From Saccharicrinis sp963677345 (lineage in GTDB: Bacteria; Bacteroidota; Bacteroidia; Bacteroidales; Marinilabiliaceae), in NCBI GenBank assembly GCA_963677345.2, contig CAXXLC010000039.1:124001-188000 (forward strand): a stretch of 64,000 bases of DNA. The letters are read 5' to 3'. The notes beneath the pieces were generated by a model. It did not search any database, was not told the DNA's origin, and worked only from the letters and a program-made list of their open reading frames with translations. Of this stretch, positions 27,759-36,893 are shown piece by piece (the first letter of the stretch is position 1; every line of letters starts with the position of its first letter). The position numbers and the translations under genes are program-made.

Positions 27759-27785
27759 AGGGCTGTAAATTAGAGCCCTTTTTTT
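27759..27785 (+). terminator. Terminator after the LytTR gene
   Basis: AGGGCT (27759-27764) pairs with AGCCCT (27774-27779) around a 9-nt loop and is followed by a run of T to 27785. Confidence 0.7.
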
Positions 27786-27862
27786 ATTACTTTCCAGAAA
27801 AAAATACAATATTGTAATTGTTAAAATAAAAATCCTACAATTATGTAATATTTAAATAACTG

Positions 27863-27870
27863 TAAATTTG
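27863..27870 (+). promoter_or_regulatory. Bacteroidetes-type -7 box ahead of the acquisition operon
   Basis: TAAATTTG fits TAnnTTTG and lies 140 bp ahead of the first gene, giving a long leader that contains the two palindromes at 27931 and 27956. A -33 TTG is not evident. Confidence 0.35.
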
Positions 27871-27930
27871 ATTCAATAAAAATTTTATGTATTTGATTTA
27901 CTTTTATTAATCATACTTTACAATCATTTT

Positions 27931-27977
27931 AAGAATATTCTTTTTTATAATGGCACGTTATCTGTTTTGAGATAACG
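27931..27977. promoter_or_regulatory. Tandem palindromes in the leader of the acquisition operon
   Basis: AAGAATATTCTT (27931-27942) is a perfect 12-bp palindrome. CGTTATC (27956-27962) and GATAACG (27971-27977) form a perfect inverted repeat with an 8-nt spacer. They sit 33-80 bp ahead of the ATG at 28011. They could be repressor operators or, for the second, an mRNA hairpin. Neither is a canonical Fur box. Confidence 0.35.
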
Positions 27978-28010
27978 AGATGAATAATTAAAAATTTAAA
28001 TTTTACCATT

Positions 28011-28703
28011 ATGAAAAAATTATTATTACCCCTGATTTTATTAGCCTCCTTTATTACGTCATGTGAGGATGATGATATTGAAAAAACAATAGTTCAAGGC
28101 GACTATCCTGTTAAAGAGTATTACCTGGAACGATCACCAAGTATTAATGTTTGGGGTGCAGGGATGGATTTTGTTCATAGTGAGTGTAAGTCGACAGAAA
28201 CAAATCTTGACTATGAATATATGGAAGAAGTAGACGACTTTCCATATGATATCGATTTTTACGTTGTTAAGTCATACTATTACGATGAAAATGGTGATTT
28301 GCAAAATGAAGGATGTCCTGCCATGCTCCTATCCTCTTCTACACAAGGATGTAAAATTGGCGAAGGTTTAGAATTTTTCACAAACCTAACAACAATCACT
28401 TCTGACATGATTGATCAATTAGCTTATGATCCTGTAATTGATTATTCTGACTACAAAGATGAAGAAACAGGTTTTTACGAAAGAGAGGGCTTGTTTGCAG
28501 CTATAGATAAGTGTGTAATTGGACGTGATTTTAGAAGTGGCGTATTAGAAATTCCAGATGGAATGACCGAGGAAGAAGTACAACCAGTCTATTTAATCAA
28601 AACTTCAGAAGGTGCTTATGTAAAATTTATGGTTAGAACCTATAAACCAGCTAAACCCAACGAAAAGCAAACCATTGTTCATTGGCAAGTTATAAGCGAA
28701 TAA
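28011..28703 (+). CDS. Surface lipoprotein, HmuY-like, first gene of the acquisition operon
   Basis: The N-terminus MKKLLLPLILLASFITSCEDDD is a lipoprotein signal with lipobox ITSC, and the acidic residues after the Cys resemble the Bacteroidetes lipoprotein export signal that sends proteins to the cell surface. The C-terminal part (VYLIKTSEGAYVKFMVRTYKP and then TIVHWQVISE) resembles the end of HmuY-type hemophore-like lipoproteins. I cannot identify heme-binding histidines and the call is tentative. Three more Cys (CPAML, GCKIG, KCVIG) may form disulfides. The TonB receptor gene starts 11 bp after its stop, as in HmuY-HmuR pairs, so it probably hands ligand to the receptor. Confidence 0.6.
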   Translation: MKKLLLPLILLASFITSCEDDDIEKTIVQGDYPVKEYYLERSPSINVWGAGMDFVHSECKSTETNLDYEYMEEVDDFPYDIDFYVVKSYYYDENGDLQNEGCPAMLLSSSTQGCKIGEGLEFFTNLTTITSDMIDQLAYDPVIDYSDYKDEETGFYEREGLFAAIDKCVIGRDFRSGVLEIPDGMTEEEVQPVYLIKTSEGAYVKFMVRTYKPAKPNEKQTIVHWQVISE

Positions 28704-28714
28704 ATATTAAAACA

Positions 28715-30976
28715 ATGCTAAGAATCCTGATTATTACATATTGCTTTATATTGATTATGAATAGAATAAATGCTCAAACAGCCTTTTATGGAACTGTTTT
28801 AAATGCAAATGGAAATGCTATTTCATATGCAGCAGTATCAACTATTGATGGCTTTGGAACTATATGTGATTCATTGGGAAACTTTGAATTAAAACTTAAA
28901 GATTTTAACAGAAATAAAAAAATGTTTATCAGTTCATTAGGATATAAAACTGATACATTTTTACTAACCAAACATACAACTAACCCAAAGTTTTTTTTAA
29001 ATCCTGATCAATTTCTGCTTAACGAAGTTGCAATTGTATCTCAACAAACAATTGAAAATAAAAGTGCTGTTTCTGCTTTTTCTACAAATAAAAAGGAAAT
29101 GACACCATTAAATCCTCAAAGTGTAAATCAGGTACTTCAAACTAAAGCTGGTTTTACTAATAAATCCGGTTACCAGGCACCACTGACATTACGAGGTATG
29201 TCTGGTAACCGGATTTTAGTATTGAGGAATGGAAACAGACGTTTTAGTTCATACCCGGCTGGTGTTATGTCGCATACTATTAACGTTTATGATCTGGAAC
29301 GTATAGAAATCGAAAAAGGAGCAGCTTCTGTAATTTATGGTGCAAGTGCAATGGGTGGTATCATAAATTTAATTGATAAATCCCCTTTTAAACAAAATAA
29401 ATTTAATGCAAAAATTACTACCGGTTATGGCTCTGTAAACAAAGAAAAAAATCTTTTAGGCTGTGGAGGCTGGAGTAACGGAAAAATCGCAATAAAAGCA
29501 GGCTTTAGATACAGAGATGCTGATAATTTTAAATATCCTGATGGTTCAATTGCTGAAAACAGTTTTTATACAGATAAAGACTTCTTTACTACAACGGGAT
29601 ATAAACTTTCTGATCTTGAAAAAATTGTACTTAGCGTTGATATTCATGAAGGAGGACCATGGGGCAAGCCCCTTGGTTTCAATGGTACCCAATATATGCG
29701 GATTCAAACTAAAAAGGAAAATTCCAACAACTATTCTTTAAAGTATTCCAAAGGTAAATTAGGAATATTCAGCAATGCAGAAATTAATGGATTTTATTCT
29801 GATGAAAACAGGATTTTAATAAATAAGTATTTTGCAGCAGCTGGTTACAGACTATCTTATGTTGAAACTACGAACTTTTCAGATTATTATTATGGTTCGC
29901 TTATTAAAGGAAATATTGATGTAAACGAATTTTATAAAATTACAACTGGTGCAGAATGGTATAGTTTTCATATTTCTACTCCAACAGATTTCATCGATTA
30001 TATTGAAGATATTTCTTACGAGAACAGAGTAAGTCATAATGCGCATTCTATCTCCTCTGGAATCTTTGTCAATAATGAATATAAATTTTCAAACAATACA
30101 AAAGGAATTCTTGGGATACGTTACAACTATGCTTCTGTTTACGAGGGAGATGTACATAGTAAAGAACTAAGTGAAGGAAGAAATGATAAGAAAAATGCTA
30201 TTAGCGGTAACTTATCGCTTCTATTCAATATTCAATCAAAATCAAAAGTAAAACTTAACCTGTCCAGATCCTTTAGAATGCCTGAAACAACAGAAATGTA
30301 TACAGATAACTATACCTCTAATGGTATCCTGTTTGGAAATCCGGATTTAGAACCAGAATACTGTTACAGCTTTGATTTGAGCTATCAATACAAATCAAAA
30401 CATACTGATTTTGAACTAAGTCCATTTATTTGGTTCATGAATAATATGATAACAAAAGAAGAAAAAAGAGGACTGCCCGGAACCAATTATACCTATGTTA
30501 ATATTGGTGAAACAAGAATGTTTGGTGGAGAAGCTAATCTAAATATAAAATACAATGGAATATTATCCAGTAACGACAAAATTGTAGTGCGTTTAGGTAT
30601 GGCCTATTTAAATGGCACTGATATAACGGAAACCAAAGGATTATTTATGGATGGAGAACCTCTTGATTATGTACCTCCTTTCAACATTAAAAGTGATTTC
30701 AATTACAATTTCTCGTTTAACAATGATATACAAATACATACAACTATAAGGTCGGTGTATTATTCAGAACAAACACGTTTGGGAGAGTACCAATACGCCA
30801 CACCTCAGTACTTTCTTCTAGGATGTAATCTAGGTATGAATTTACCAAAAGTAAAAACTAAACCCTCATTGAATATAGCCATTAATAACCTTCTAAATAA
30901 GGAGTATTACAGCTATCAGTCATATATCCCCAGTGAAGGACGTGATATCAGAGTTTTCTTAACCTTTAATTTTTGA
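28715..30976 (+). CDS. TonB-dependent receptor of the acquisition operon
   Basis: A complete receptor of 753 residues. A signal peptide (LRILIITYCFILIMNRINAQ) is followed by a carboxypeptidase-regulatory-like domain (to about 100), a plug (APLTLRGMSGNRILVLRNG; YDLERIEIEKGAASVIYGAS) and a barrel ending EGRDIRVFLTFNF with the terminal Phe. The conserved NLLNKEYYSYQSYIPSEGR near the end is typical of siderophore/heme/cobalamin-type receptors. ATG 28715 is used because the signal peptide starts there; an upstream frame from 28682 overlaps the lipoprotein gene. The binding-protein-like gene follows after 3 bp. The ligand is probably a metal complex, but sequence alone does not say which. Confidence 0.87.
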   Translation: MLRILIITYCFILIMNRINAQTAFYGTVLNANGNAISYAAVSTIDGFGTICDSLGNFELKLKDFNRNKKMFISSLGYKTDTFLLTKHTTNPKFFLNPDQFLLNEVAIVSQQTIENKSAVSAFSTNKKEMTPLNPQSVNQVLQTKAGFTNKSGYQAPLTLRGMSGNRILVLRNGNRRFSSYPAGVMSHTINVYDLERIEIEKGAASVIYGASAMGGIINLIDKSPFKQNKFNAKITTGYGSVNKEKNLLGCGGWSNGKIAIKAGFRYRDADNFKYPDGSIAENSFYTDKDFFTTTGYKLSDLEKIVLSVDIHEGGPWGKPLGFNGTQYMRIQTKKENSNNYSLKYSKGKLGIFSNAEINGFYSDENRILINKYFAAAGYRLSYVETTNFSDYYYGSLIKGNIDVNEFYKITTGAEWYSFHISTPTDFIDYIEDISYENRVSHNAHSISSGIFVNNEYKFSNNTKGILGIRYNYASVYEGDVHSKELSEGRNDKKNAISGNLSLLFNIQSKSKVKLNLSRSFRMPETTEMYTDNYTSNGILFGNPDLEPEYCYSFDLSYQYKSKHTDFELSPFIWFMNNMITKEEKRGLPGTNYTYVNIGETRMFGGEANLNIKYNGILSSNDKIVVRLGMAYLNGTDITETKGLFMDGEPLDYVPPFNIKSDFNYNFSFNNDIQIHTTIRSVYYSEQTRLGEYQYATPQYFLLGCNLGMNLPKVKTKPSLNIAINNLLNKEYYSYQSYIPSEGRDIRVFLTFNF

Positions 30977-30979
30977 AAT

Positions 30980-32170
30980 ATGCATTTACAACAAAATACA
31001 AACATTAAAGAGCTTTTAAAAAATGTTCCTGAATGCGCCGAACAACTTTATTCTTTTAATAAATACATAAAAGATGATACAACACTTCAGTTATTAGCTA
31101 TTAATGCAAATATACCTCTAAATGCATTAAAATATGGTTTAGAAAAAACTATGAAAAGAGCATCTCAATATCCTTGTAGTTATACACAGATGCGTAATAA
31201 ATTAATAAAACCCGATGCTGTAAATATTGCTGGTTATGTAAATTTTTTATGGCAAAATGATTTTATTATTGAATTGGAAAAGAAAGCTAAAAAAGAAGGT
31301 ATAAAACTCAATATGAATATTTTCCCTAAACACACAAAAAAGGAGTTTCAGAATTATTTAGCCCTTTGCCAATCGGCTGATGATTTACCTGACATCTTTA
31401 TTGGCAAAGGTTTTAGTTCATTCATGACTCAGCAATTTATTGAAAAATTTGTTACATCAGGTTATTATCAAAATTCAGCTTTTACTATTAATAAAGGAAA
31501 AGTATTTAGTGAAACGAACATCATTGATAAAGATCATTACTATCATCCTTTTGCTGTTGAAGAGATGGTAATGATTCATGATAAAACCAAGGATATCAAT
31601 ATTGATTTACCTGACAAATGGAGTGATTTATTATCTCCAAAATTTACAGGAACTATCATGCAAATGGGTAAAAATCAACGTGATCATTTTGGATTTAATA
31701 TAATGCTCCATTGGTATAGTAAATTCGGAGAAGAAGCTATAGCTAAATATGCTGAAAATGTAGAAGATAAACAGCACTTTTCTTACATCATTAAAAATAT
31801 GGCAACTAATAATGATACTACAATGCCCATTAGTATTGTACATCAATTTGCAAGTTTATTTATCAGAAGTGATGTTCGTAATAAGATTGACATCATAAAA
31901 ACTCAGGATGGAAATCCAATTACATGCCATTTCTTTTTAGCAAAGAAAGATGCAGGATTAAAAGCCATTACTATGGCAAATCACCTGTTTAGCCAAGAAA
32001 TAAAAACAATCATTCAAAGATGTGGTACAACTCATATTTCCTCCCATACTTTATTCTCTGGAAATAATAAATTTCAATGGGTTGGATGGGACAAATTACG
32101 ATCATTACCTCTACCCTATTTAAAAGAGCATTTAAGCGAAATTGCATATCAAAACTTTAAAACAACATAG
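30980..32170 (+). CDS. Leaderless solute-binding-protein-like protein with N-terminal ScdA/DUF1858-like module (copy 1)
   Basis: The 396-residue protein has no signal peptide, lipobox or membrane segment. Residues 5-60 (TNIKELLKNVPECAEQLYSF..) look like the small helical DUF1858/ScdA_N-type module. Residues about 80-396 resemble a type II periplasmic binding protein of the ferric-iron/extracellular solute-binding class, including DLPDIFIGKGFSSF, LPDKWSDLLSPKFTGTIM and a Trp-rich end (FQWVGWDKL). Without a leader it should be cytoplasmic, which is odd for this fold. It has a sister, equally leaderless, at 35003. It lies 3 bp after the TonB receptor and 27 bp before the periplasmic binding protein. 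Role unknown; cytoplasmic cofactor or metal-complex carrier is my inference. Confidence 0.65.
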   Translation: MHLQQNTNIKELLKNVPECAEQLYSFNKYIKDDTTLQLLAINANIPLNALKYGLEKTMKRASQYPCSYTQMRNKLIKPDAVNIAGYVNFLWQNDFIIELEKKAKKEGIKLNMNIFPKHTKKEFQNYLALCQSADDLPDIFIGKGFSSFMTQQFIEKFVTSGYYQNSAFTINKGKVFSETNIIDKDHYYHPFAVEEMVMIHDKTKDINIDLPDKWSDLLSPKFTGTIMQMGKNQRDHFGFNIMLHWYSKFGEEAIAKYAENVEDKQHFSYIIKNMATNNDTTMPISIVHQFASLFIRSDVRNKIDIIKTQDGNPITCHFFLAKKDAGLKAITMANHLFSQEIKTIIQRCGTTHISSHTLFSGNNKFQWVGWDKLRSLPLPYLKEHLSEIAYQNFKTT

Positions 32171-32197
32171 ACATAAATAACATACAAATTATTTATA

Positions 32198-33187
32198 ATG
32201 AAGACTTTAATCGCAATCATATTCACACTGGTAACATTTTCATTATCTGCCATAAATATCAAAGATATGGCAGGTAGAAATATTACTATTCCAGACAATA
32301 TTGAACGTATTTTACCATACGATTCAAAAACTTCTATTCTTTTGTTTCCTATAGCACAAAATATTATGGCTGCAAAAGCAATTATACCCGGAAGCAAAAA
32401 ATATAAATACATCTCAGATAAATATAATATGCTGCCTGAGGTAGATATCAAAAACATTGAAAGTGTTTTAATCAATAATCCACAGGTAATAATTGCGGGT
32501 ACTTTTATCGATTCTGATAATTTTGAGCGTTTTAATAAGTTACAGACTCGAACTAAAATACCTGTTGTAATTATTGATTTATCCATTTCAAAACTGCCTG
32601 ATACATATAAATTTTTAAGTAGTATTCTTCCACAAAATGAATCTTGTGAAGCATGTATTACTTTCCTGAATTCTATTTACAAGCAGAGTGAAAAATTAAT
32701 GCAAGAAATCAGGTCTCCAGAAATTGGAATATACTATACAATAGGAGGTTCCGGGATGATGACTGATCCATCAGGTTCAAAACACACCGAAGTATTAGAC
32801 TACCTTAATTTAAATAATGTAGCTAAAATTAGTATACCAAACGGTGGCCATGCCAACGTAAATATGGAACAAATCATTGAATGGAATCCTGATTATATAT
32901 TTACAGCAGGTTTTAAGGCTGATAAAAATGCATACAGTAACATAAAAACCGATGAAAGATGGCAAAACATTACTGCCGTAAAAAACAAACAGATTTATAA
33001 GGTTCCGTCAAAGCCATTCGGATGGTTTGATCATCCGCCTACAGTAAACAGGATTCCGGGAGTAATATGGTTGAGTTATATTTTTTATAACCTATCAGAA
33101 GAACAAATGAAAACACAGGTAAAAACCTTTTATCAGCTTTTTTATAAATACAACTTAACTGATATTGAATTCAACTCTTTATTTTAA
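32198..33187 (+). CDS. Periplasmic binding protein of a FecCD-type ABC importer (BtuF/FepB-like)
   Basis: MKTLIAIIFTLVTFSLSA is a signal peptide, so this protein is periplasmic. The body is a TroA-like type III binding protein: IKDMAGRNITIPDNIERILP at the start, PEVDIKNIESVLINNPQVII, then MEQIIEWNPDYIF and WQNITAVKNKQIYKVPS near the C-terminus, all standard positions. The end FGWFDHPPTVNRIPGVIWL is distinctive of a subgroup of iron/metal-complex binding proteins. It should deliver ligand to the permease encoded 5 bp downstream. Several His residues (KHTEV, GGHAN, FDHPP) may touch the ligand. Confidence 0.85.
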   Translation: MKTLIAIIFTLVTFSLSAINIKDMAGRNITIPDNIERILPYDSKTSILLFPIAQNIMAAKAIIPGSKKYKYISDKYNMLPEVDIKNIESVLINNPQVIIAGTFIDSDNFERFNKLQTRTKIPVVIIDLSISKLPDTYKFLSSILPQNESCEACITFLNSIYKQSEKLMQEIRSPEIGIYYTIGGSGMMTDPSGSKHTEVLDYLNLNNVAKISIPNGGHANVNMEQIIEWNPDYIFTAGFKADKNAYSNIKTDERWQNITAVKNKQIYKVPSKPFGWFDHPPTVNRIPGVIWLSYIFYNLSEEQMKTQVKTFYQLFYKYNLTDIEFNSLF

Positions 33188-33192
33188 TATTA

Positions 33193-34206
33193 ATGCATAA
33201 AAAGTCAAACATATCGATATTTATTATCCTCTCATTATTGAGTATAACGATAATACTAATTTCCTTATTACTAGGAAGATTTAGTATTTCAATAAGTGAT
33301 ATTTGGACTTTATTAATATCATATTTTTCATCAAATTCAGAAATATCTACTCAAGTAAAAATAGTATTAATAGATATTCGTTTTCCCAGGATATTAGCTG
33401 CTTTTCTTGTTGGTGGAACACTTTCTTTAACAGGAGCAACTTATCAGGGAATGTTCAGAAATCCAATGGTTTCTCCTTCTATACTTGGTGTATCTGCCGG
33501 GGCAGGATTTGGTGCTGCATTAGCTATAATTTTGGGTAGGAGCCACTTTATGTTACAAATATCATCTTTTGTATTTGGTATTGGTGCTGTATTAGCTGTA
33601 TACTTTATTAGCTTAAGTACTGGAAAAAAGCATGAAAAATGTCTTACTCTAATACTTTCAGGTATGATTGTAGCCACTGTTTTTACAGCTTTAATTTCTA
33701 TGCTTAAATATATTGCTGATCCTGATGATACTTTACCCTCTATAGTATATTGGCTTATGGGTGGTTTATCTGACATAGAAATGAATGACTTATATTTTAT
33801 TGGAATTATAGCACTAATTGGTTTAGTTATTCTTACAGTTTCAGGGTGGAAACTGGATATGCTTTCTTTTGGTGATGAAGAAGCAAAAACAATGGGAATA
33901 AATGTTGACAGACTAAGATTCATCGTAATTAGTATAGCCACATTAATGACTTCTTCTGCAGTAAGTATAAGTGGTATTATTGGATGGGTTGGGTTAGTCA
34001 TTCCTCACATTGCTCGTATGTTAACAGGCTCCAAAAACATGGTATTATTACCTGCATCGTTTTTTATAGGAGGAATATTTCTTCTAACAGTGGATGACTT
34101 TAGTCGTTCAATAACCAGCATGGAAATACCATTAGGTATCACAACATCTTTAATAGGTGCACCTTTCTTTATTTTTATTTTAATGAAATCATCAAAAAAA
34201 AACTGA
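33193..34206 (+). CDS. FecCD-family ABC transporter permease
   Basis: A 337-residue, highly hydrophobic protein with about nine to ten membrane helices. Family markers are DIRFPRILAAFLVGGTLSLTGATYQGMFRNP, PSILGVSAGAGFGAALAI and GIIGWVGLVIPHIARMLTGS, the last being the coupling region that contacts the ATPase. It forms the homodimeric inner-membrane channel that imports siderophores, heme or cobalamin. Spacing is 5 bp from the binding protein and 1 bp to the ATPase, so the three form a strict unit. Confidence 0.93.
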   Translation: MHKKSNISIFIILSLLSITIILISLLLGRFSISISDIWTLLISYFSSNSEISTQVKIVLIDIRFPRILAAFLVGGTLSLTGATYQGMFRNPMVSPSILGVSAGAGFGAALAIILGRSHFMLQISSFVFGIGAVLAVYFISLSTGKKHEKCLTLILSGMIVATVFTALISMLKYIADPDDTLPSIVYWLMGGLSDIEMNDLYFIGIIALIGLVILTVSGWKLDMLSFGDEEAKTMGINVDRLRFIVISIATLMTSSAVSISGIIGWVGLVIPHIARMLTGSKNMVLLPASFFIGGIFLLTVDDFSRSITSMEIPLGITTSLIGAPFFIFILMKSSKKN

Positions 34207-34207
34207 T

Positions 34208-34984
34208 ATGATAAAGCTAAAAGATTTAAGTTGCGGATATGGAGGAAAAGTAGTGCTATCTGATATTAATGTGACGATTAATACAGGTGAATTAACTTGT
34301 ATTTTAGGTAAAAATGGTACAGGTAAAACTACCTTATTTAAAACCATATTAGGTTTATTACCTTCAATTAACGGAAGTATATTTTACAATAAAAAACCAA
34401 TTAAATATCATACACATAAACAAATTGCAAGTTATATCAGCTATGTTCCGCAGGCACATGGCACACCTTTTCCATATTCAGTTATAGATGTTGTTCTAAT
34501 GGGACAATACATTCATACTAATGGTTTTATTGGAAAACCAAACAAAAGAAACAAAGAAATAGCATATCATTGTTTAAAAGTACTTGGAGCTGAAAAGTTG
34601 ACTTATAAAGATTTCTCAAAAATTAGCGGTGGAGAAAAGCAATTGGTTCTTATAGCAAGGGCAATGGCACAACTACCAAAATTTATTGCCATGGACGAAC
34701 CAACTGCTAATTTAGACATGGGTAACAGTCTCCATGTCATGAAAGTGGCACACAAATTGAAAAAGCAGGGCTACGGAGTTATTATGAACACGCATTCGCC
34801 AGAACAGGCATTGCATTTTGCAGATAAAGTAATCATGCTTAAAAATGGTACTGTTTCATCAATTGGTAATACTGAAGAAGTGTTAAAAGCTGATGCCTTA
34901 TCTGATTTATATAATACTCCCATTGAATTGATTGAGGCATCAACCTCTTCAGGAGAAATTAAAAAATTATTAGTCGCTTTATAA
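34208..34984 (+). CDS. ABC transporter ATP-binding protein (FecE/BtuD type)
   Basis: The 258-residue ATPase has Walker A GKNGTGKTT (34-42), the Q-loop in YVPQAHG, signature ISGGEKQL, Walker B FIAMDEPTANLD and the switch His in MNTHSPEQA. It should drive the FecCD permease encoded just upstream. The length and the LMGQYIH segment fit iron-complex/cobalamin-type ATPases. The second leaderless binding-protein-like gene begins 18 bp downstream. Confidence 0.93.
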   Translation: MIKLKDLSCGYGGKVVLSDINVTINTGELTCILGKNGTGKTTLFKTILGLLPSINGSIFYNKKPIKYHTHKQIASYISYVPQAHGTPFPYSVIDVVLMGQYIHTNGFIGKPNKRNKEIAYHCLKVLGAEKLTYKDFSKISGGEKQLVLIARAMAQLPKFIAMDEPTANLDMGNSLHVMKVAHKLKKQGYGVIMNTHSPEQALHFADKVIMLKNGTVSSIGNTEEVLKADALSDLYNTPIELIEASTSSGEIKKLLVAL

Positions 34985-35002
34985 CCTTAACTTTATTTAA
35001 TC

Positions 35003-36190
35003 ATGATTACAGGTAACGAAAATCTATTACAGATAGCAGAATTAAACAGTGATTTTATTTCCGTTTTTGAACAACACGGTTTAGGAAATTATTTTAAATC
35101 TGAAAACTTAATTAAAACCGGACGTTTTGTTCGACTTTCTACTTTATTAAAATCAAATAATATTAATTCAGAACACTTTATCAACACGCTGAATCAATCG
35201 ATTTCAGAAAAACAAAAAATTACGGATAAAAAGAATGAAACACTGCATTTTTCAGCAATGTTACCTTGTGGATTACGCAATCCTTTTAAAGAATATACAG
35301 AATCTTACCTTGAAGATAACAAAGATCTTTTTAAGGATTTAAATTACATATTAGAAGGAAATGTAAATCATGAGTTATCCTATTATCCAATGCTTGATAA
35401 TATATCAGATGAAAATGAATTGCCTGATGTTATAATGGCTTCTGATATTAACAATTTCTTTCACAGACCTTTTATAAACAGATTTATAGAAAAAGATATA
35501 TTTGAAGCCGTAGAACCTTATGTTCCTAATAAATACTTACAGAAAGAAGGCTTTGCTGATCCCAATAAAAATTACACCATGTACACTGCCAATATGTTAG
35601 TAATGGTTATTGATAAAAAGAAATTGGGAGATAGAGAAATGCCAAAAAAATGGAGTGATATTTTACAACCATGCTTTGAAAACAGTATAATCATGAGAGG
35701 AGAAGATGACTTTTTCTGTAATGCAGTTATGCTCCCTTTTTATAAAGATCATGGCTTTGAAGCCATTAAAATATTAGCCAATAATATTAAAGGAGGAATG
35801 CACCCTGCTGAAATGGTAAAATTAGCAGAAAATAATGATGAAAAAGGTGCTGCAATATATATAATGCCTTATTTCTTTGCAAAACGAATCAAAGATAAAG
35901 ATGTTGAAATAGTTTGGCCTGAAGACGGAGCTATTGCCAGTCCGGTCTTTTTATTGGTTAAAAAGAAGAAAAAGGAACAGCATCAGGAATTACTGAACTT
36001 TTTATTTAGTAAAGAAGTAGCTGAACTTCTTAAGAAAAGACATTTTCCGGCCATTCATCCGGATATCGACCACAAAGAATTCCCTAAAGCTGTTAAATGG
36101 TTAGGATGGGATTTCTTAAACAATCATTACATCGGCAAATTAAAAGAAGAAATCCAGGAAACATTTATGGAGATATGGACTAAAAAATAA
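35003..36190 (+). CDS. Leaderless solute-binding-protein-like protein with N-terminal ScdA/DUF1858-like module (copy 2)
   Basis: A 395-residue paralogue of the protein encoded at 30980, again with no export signal. Residues 5-65 (NLLQIAELNSDFISVFEQHG..) are the small helical module and residues 75-395 the binding-protein-like part. Shared landmarks are ELPDVIMASDINNFF, PKKWSDILQPCFENSIIM and a tail WLGWDFLNNHY matching WVGWDKL in copy 1. The region HFSAMLPCGLRNPF at the domain start carries a Cys not found in copy 1. The gene is squeezed between the transport ATPase and the HypB-like GTPase (13-bp gap). I infer that the two paralogues form a cytoplasmic pair acting on the imported ligand. Confidence 0.65.
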   Translation: MITGNENLLQIAELNSDFISVFEQHGLGNYFKSENLIKTGRFVRLSTLLKSNNINSEHFINTLNQSISEKQKITDKKNETLHFSAMLPCGLRNPFKEYTESYLEDNKDLFKDLNYILEGNVNHELSYYPMLDNISDENELPDVIMASDINNFFHRPFINRFIEKDIFEAVEPYVPNKYLQKEGFADPNKNYTMYTANMLVMVIDKKKLGDREMPKKWSDILQPCFENSIIMRGEDDFFCNAVMLPFYKDHGFEAIKILANNIKGGMHPAEMVKLAENNDEKGAAIYIMPYFFAKRIKDKDVEIVWPEDGAIASPVFLLVKKKKKEQHQELLNFLFSKEVAELLKKRHFPAIHPDIDHKEFPKAVKWLGWDFLNNHYIGKLKEEIQETFMEIWTKK

Positions 36191-36203
36191 AACCAAAAAT
36201 TGC

Positions 36204-36890
36204 ATGATAAACTTAATCACTATAGCAGGACCTCCATCATCAGGAAAGACATCAGTTATTATTAAAATGATTGATAGTATACAGGGGTTTAAAGATAAAT
36301 GTGGAGTTATTAAATTTGATTGTTTAAGCTCTTTAGACGAAGAACAATATAGTAAGTACGGCATAACAGCCAAAACAGGATTAGCTGGAAATTTGTGTCC
36401 GGATCACTATTTTGTATCAAATATTGAAGAATGCATTCAATGGGCTGAAACAAATAAGTTTTCGACATTAATTACCGAAAGTGCCGGATTATGTAATCGC
36501 TGCGCACCACATTTAAAAAACATTCCGGCAGTATGTGTTCTGGATAATTTAAGCGGTATTAATACTCCTTTAAAAACCGGACCTATGGTAAAAATGGCTG
36601 ATGTTGTTGTGGTAACTAAAAGTGATTTAGTTTCTCAGGCAGAAAAGGAAGTATTTCGTTTCAAAATACAGCAAGTCAATCCAAAATGTAAAGTATTGTT
36701 TATAAACGGAATAACTGGTCAGGGAGCAGATAAATTGGCTCACCTGGTTGTTAATACTAAACAATACCAGGAAAATGAACAGATGAAACTCAGGTTTTCA
36801 ATGCCAACAGCGCTTTGTTCATATTGTCTGGGAGAAACCAGAGTTGGTGAAGATTTTCAAATAGGATTAAATCGTAAAATTAAACTTTAA
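36204..36890 (+). CDS. HypB-like P-loop GTPase with Cys metal motifs
   Basis: This 228-residue protein has the SIMIBI/HypB layout: P-loop GPPSSGKTS (9-17), a central STLITESAGLCNRCAPH (C97, C100, H103) where HypB carries its metal-binding Cys/His, then VCVLDNLSGINTPLKTGPMVKMADVVVVTKSDL with the TKSD guanine motif (138-141). Additional Cys are in GNLCPDHY (65) and CSYC (205, 208) near the C-terminus. HypB proteins insert nickel into hydrogenase with GTP hydrolysis, but there is no hydrogenase or hyp gene here and no His-rich N-terminus. Sitting between a binding-protein-like gene and an orphan ABC ATPase gene, it may deliver or recognise a metal cofactor. Confidence 0.75.
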   Translation: MINLITIAGPPSSGKTSVIIKMIDSIQGFKDKCGVIKFDCLSSLDEEQYSKYGITAKTGLAGNLCPDHYFVSNIEECIQWAETNKFSTLITESAGLCNRCAPHLKNIPAVCVLDNLSGINTPLKTGPMVKMADVVVVTKSDLVSQAEKEVFRFKIQQVNPKCKVLFINGITGQGADKLAHLVVNTKQYQENEQMKLRFSMPTALCSYCLGETRVGEDFQIGLNRKIKL

Positions 36891-36893
36891 ACT

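Noticed and set aside
32149..32586. 145-codon minus-strand frame over the start of the periplasmic binding protein gene
   Set aside because: The plus-strand gene has a signal peptide and family motifs, and the antisense frame crosses the intergenic boundary without any start signal.
33444..34001. 185-codon minus-strand open frame inside the FecCD permease gene
   Set aside because: It is antisense to a clear permease gene with strong family motifs. Its protein is low-complexity, rich in Ile, Pro and Ser, and it has no domain pattern; it arises from codon bias.
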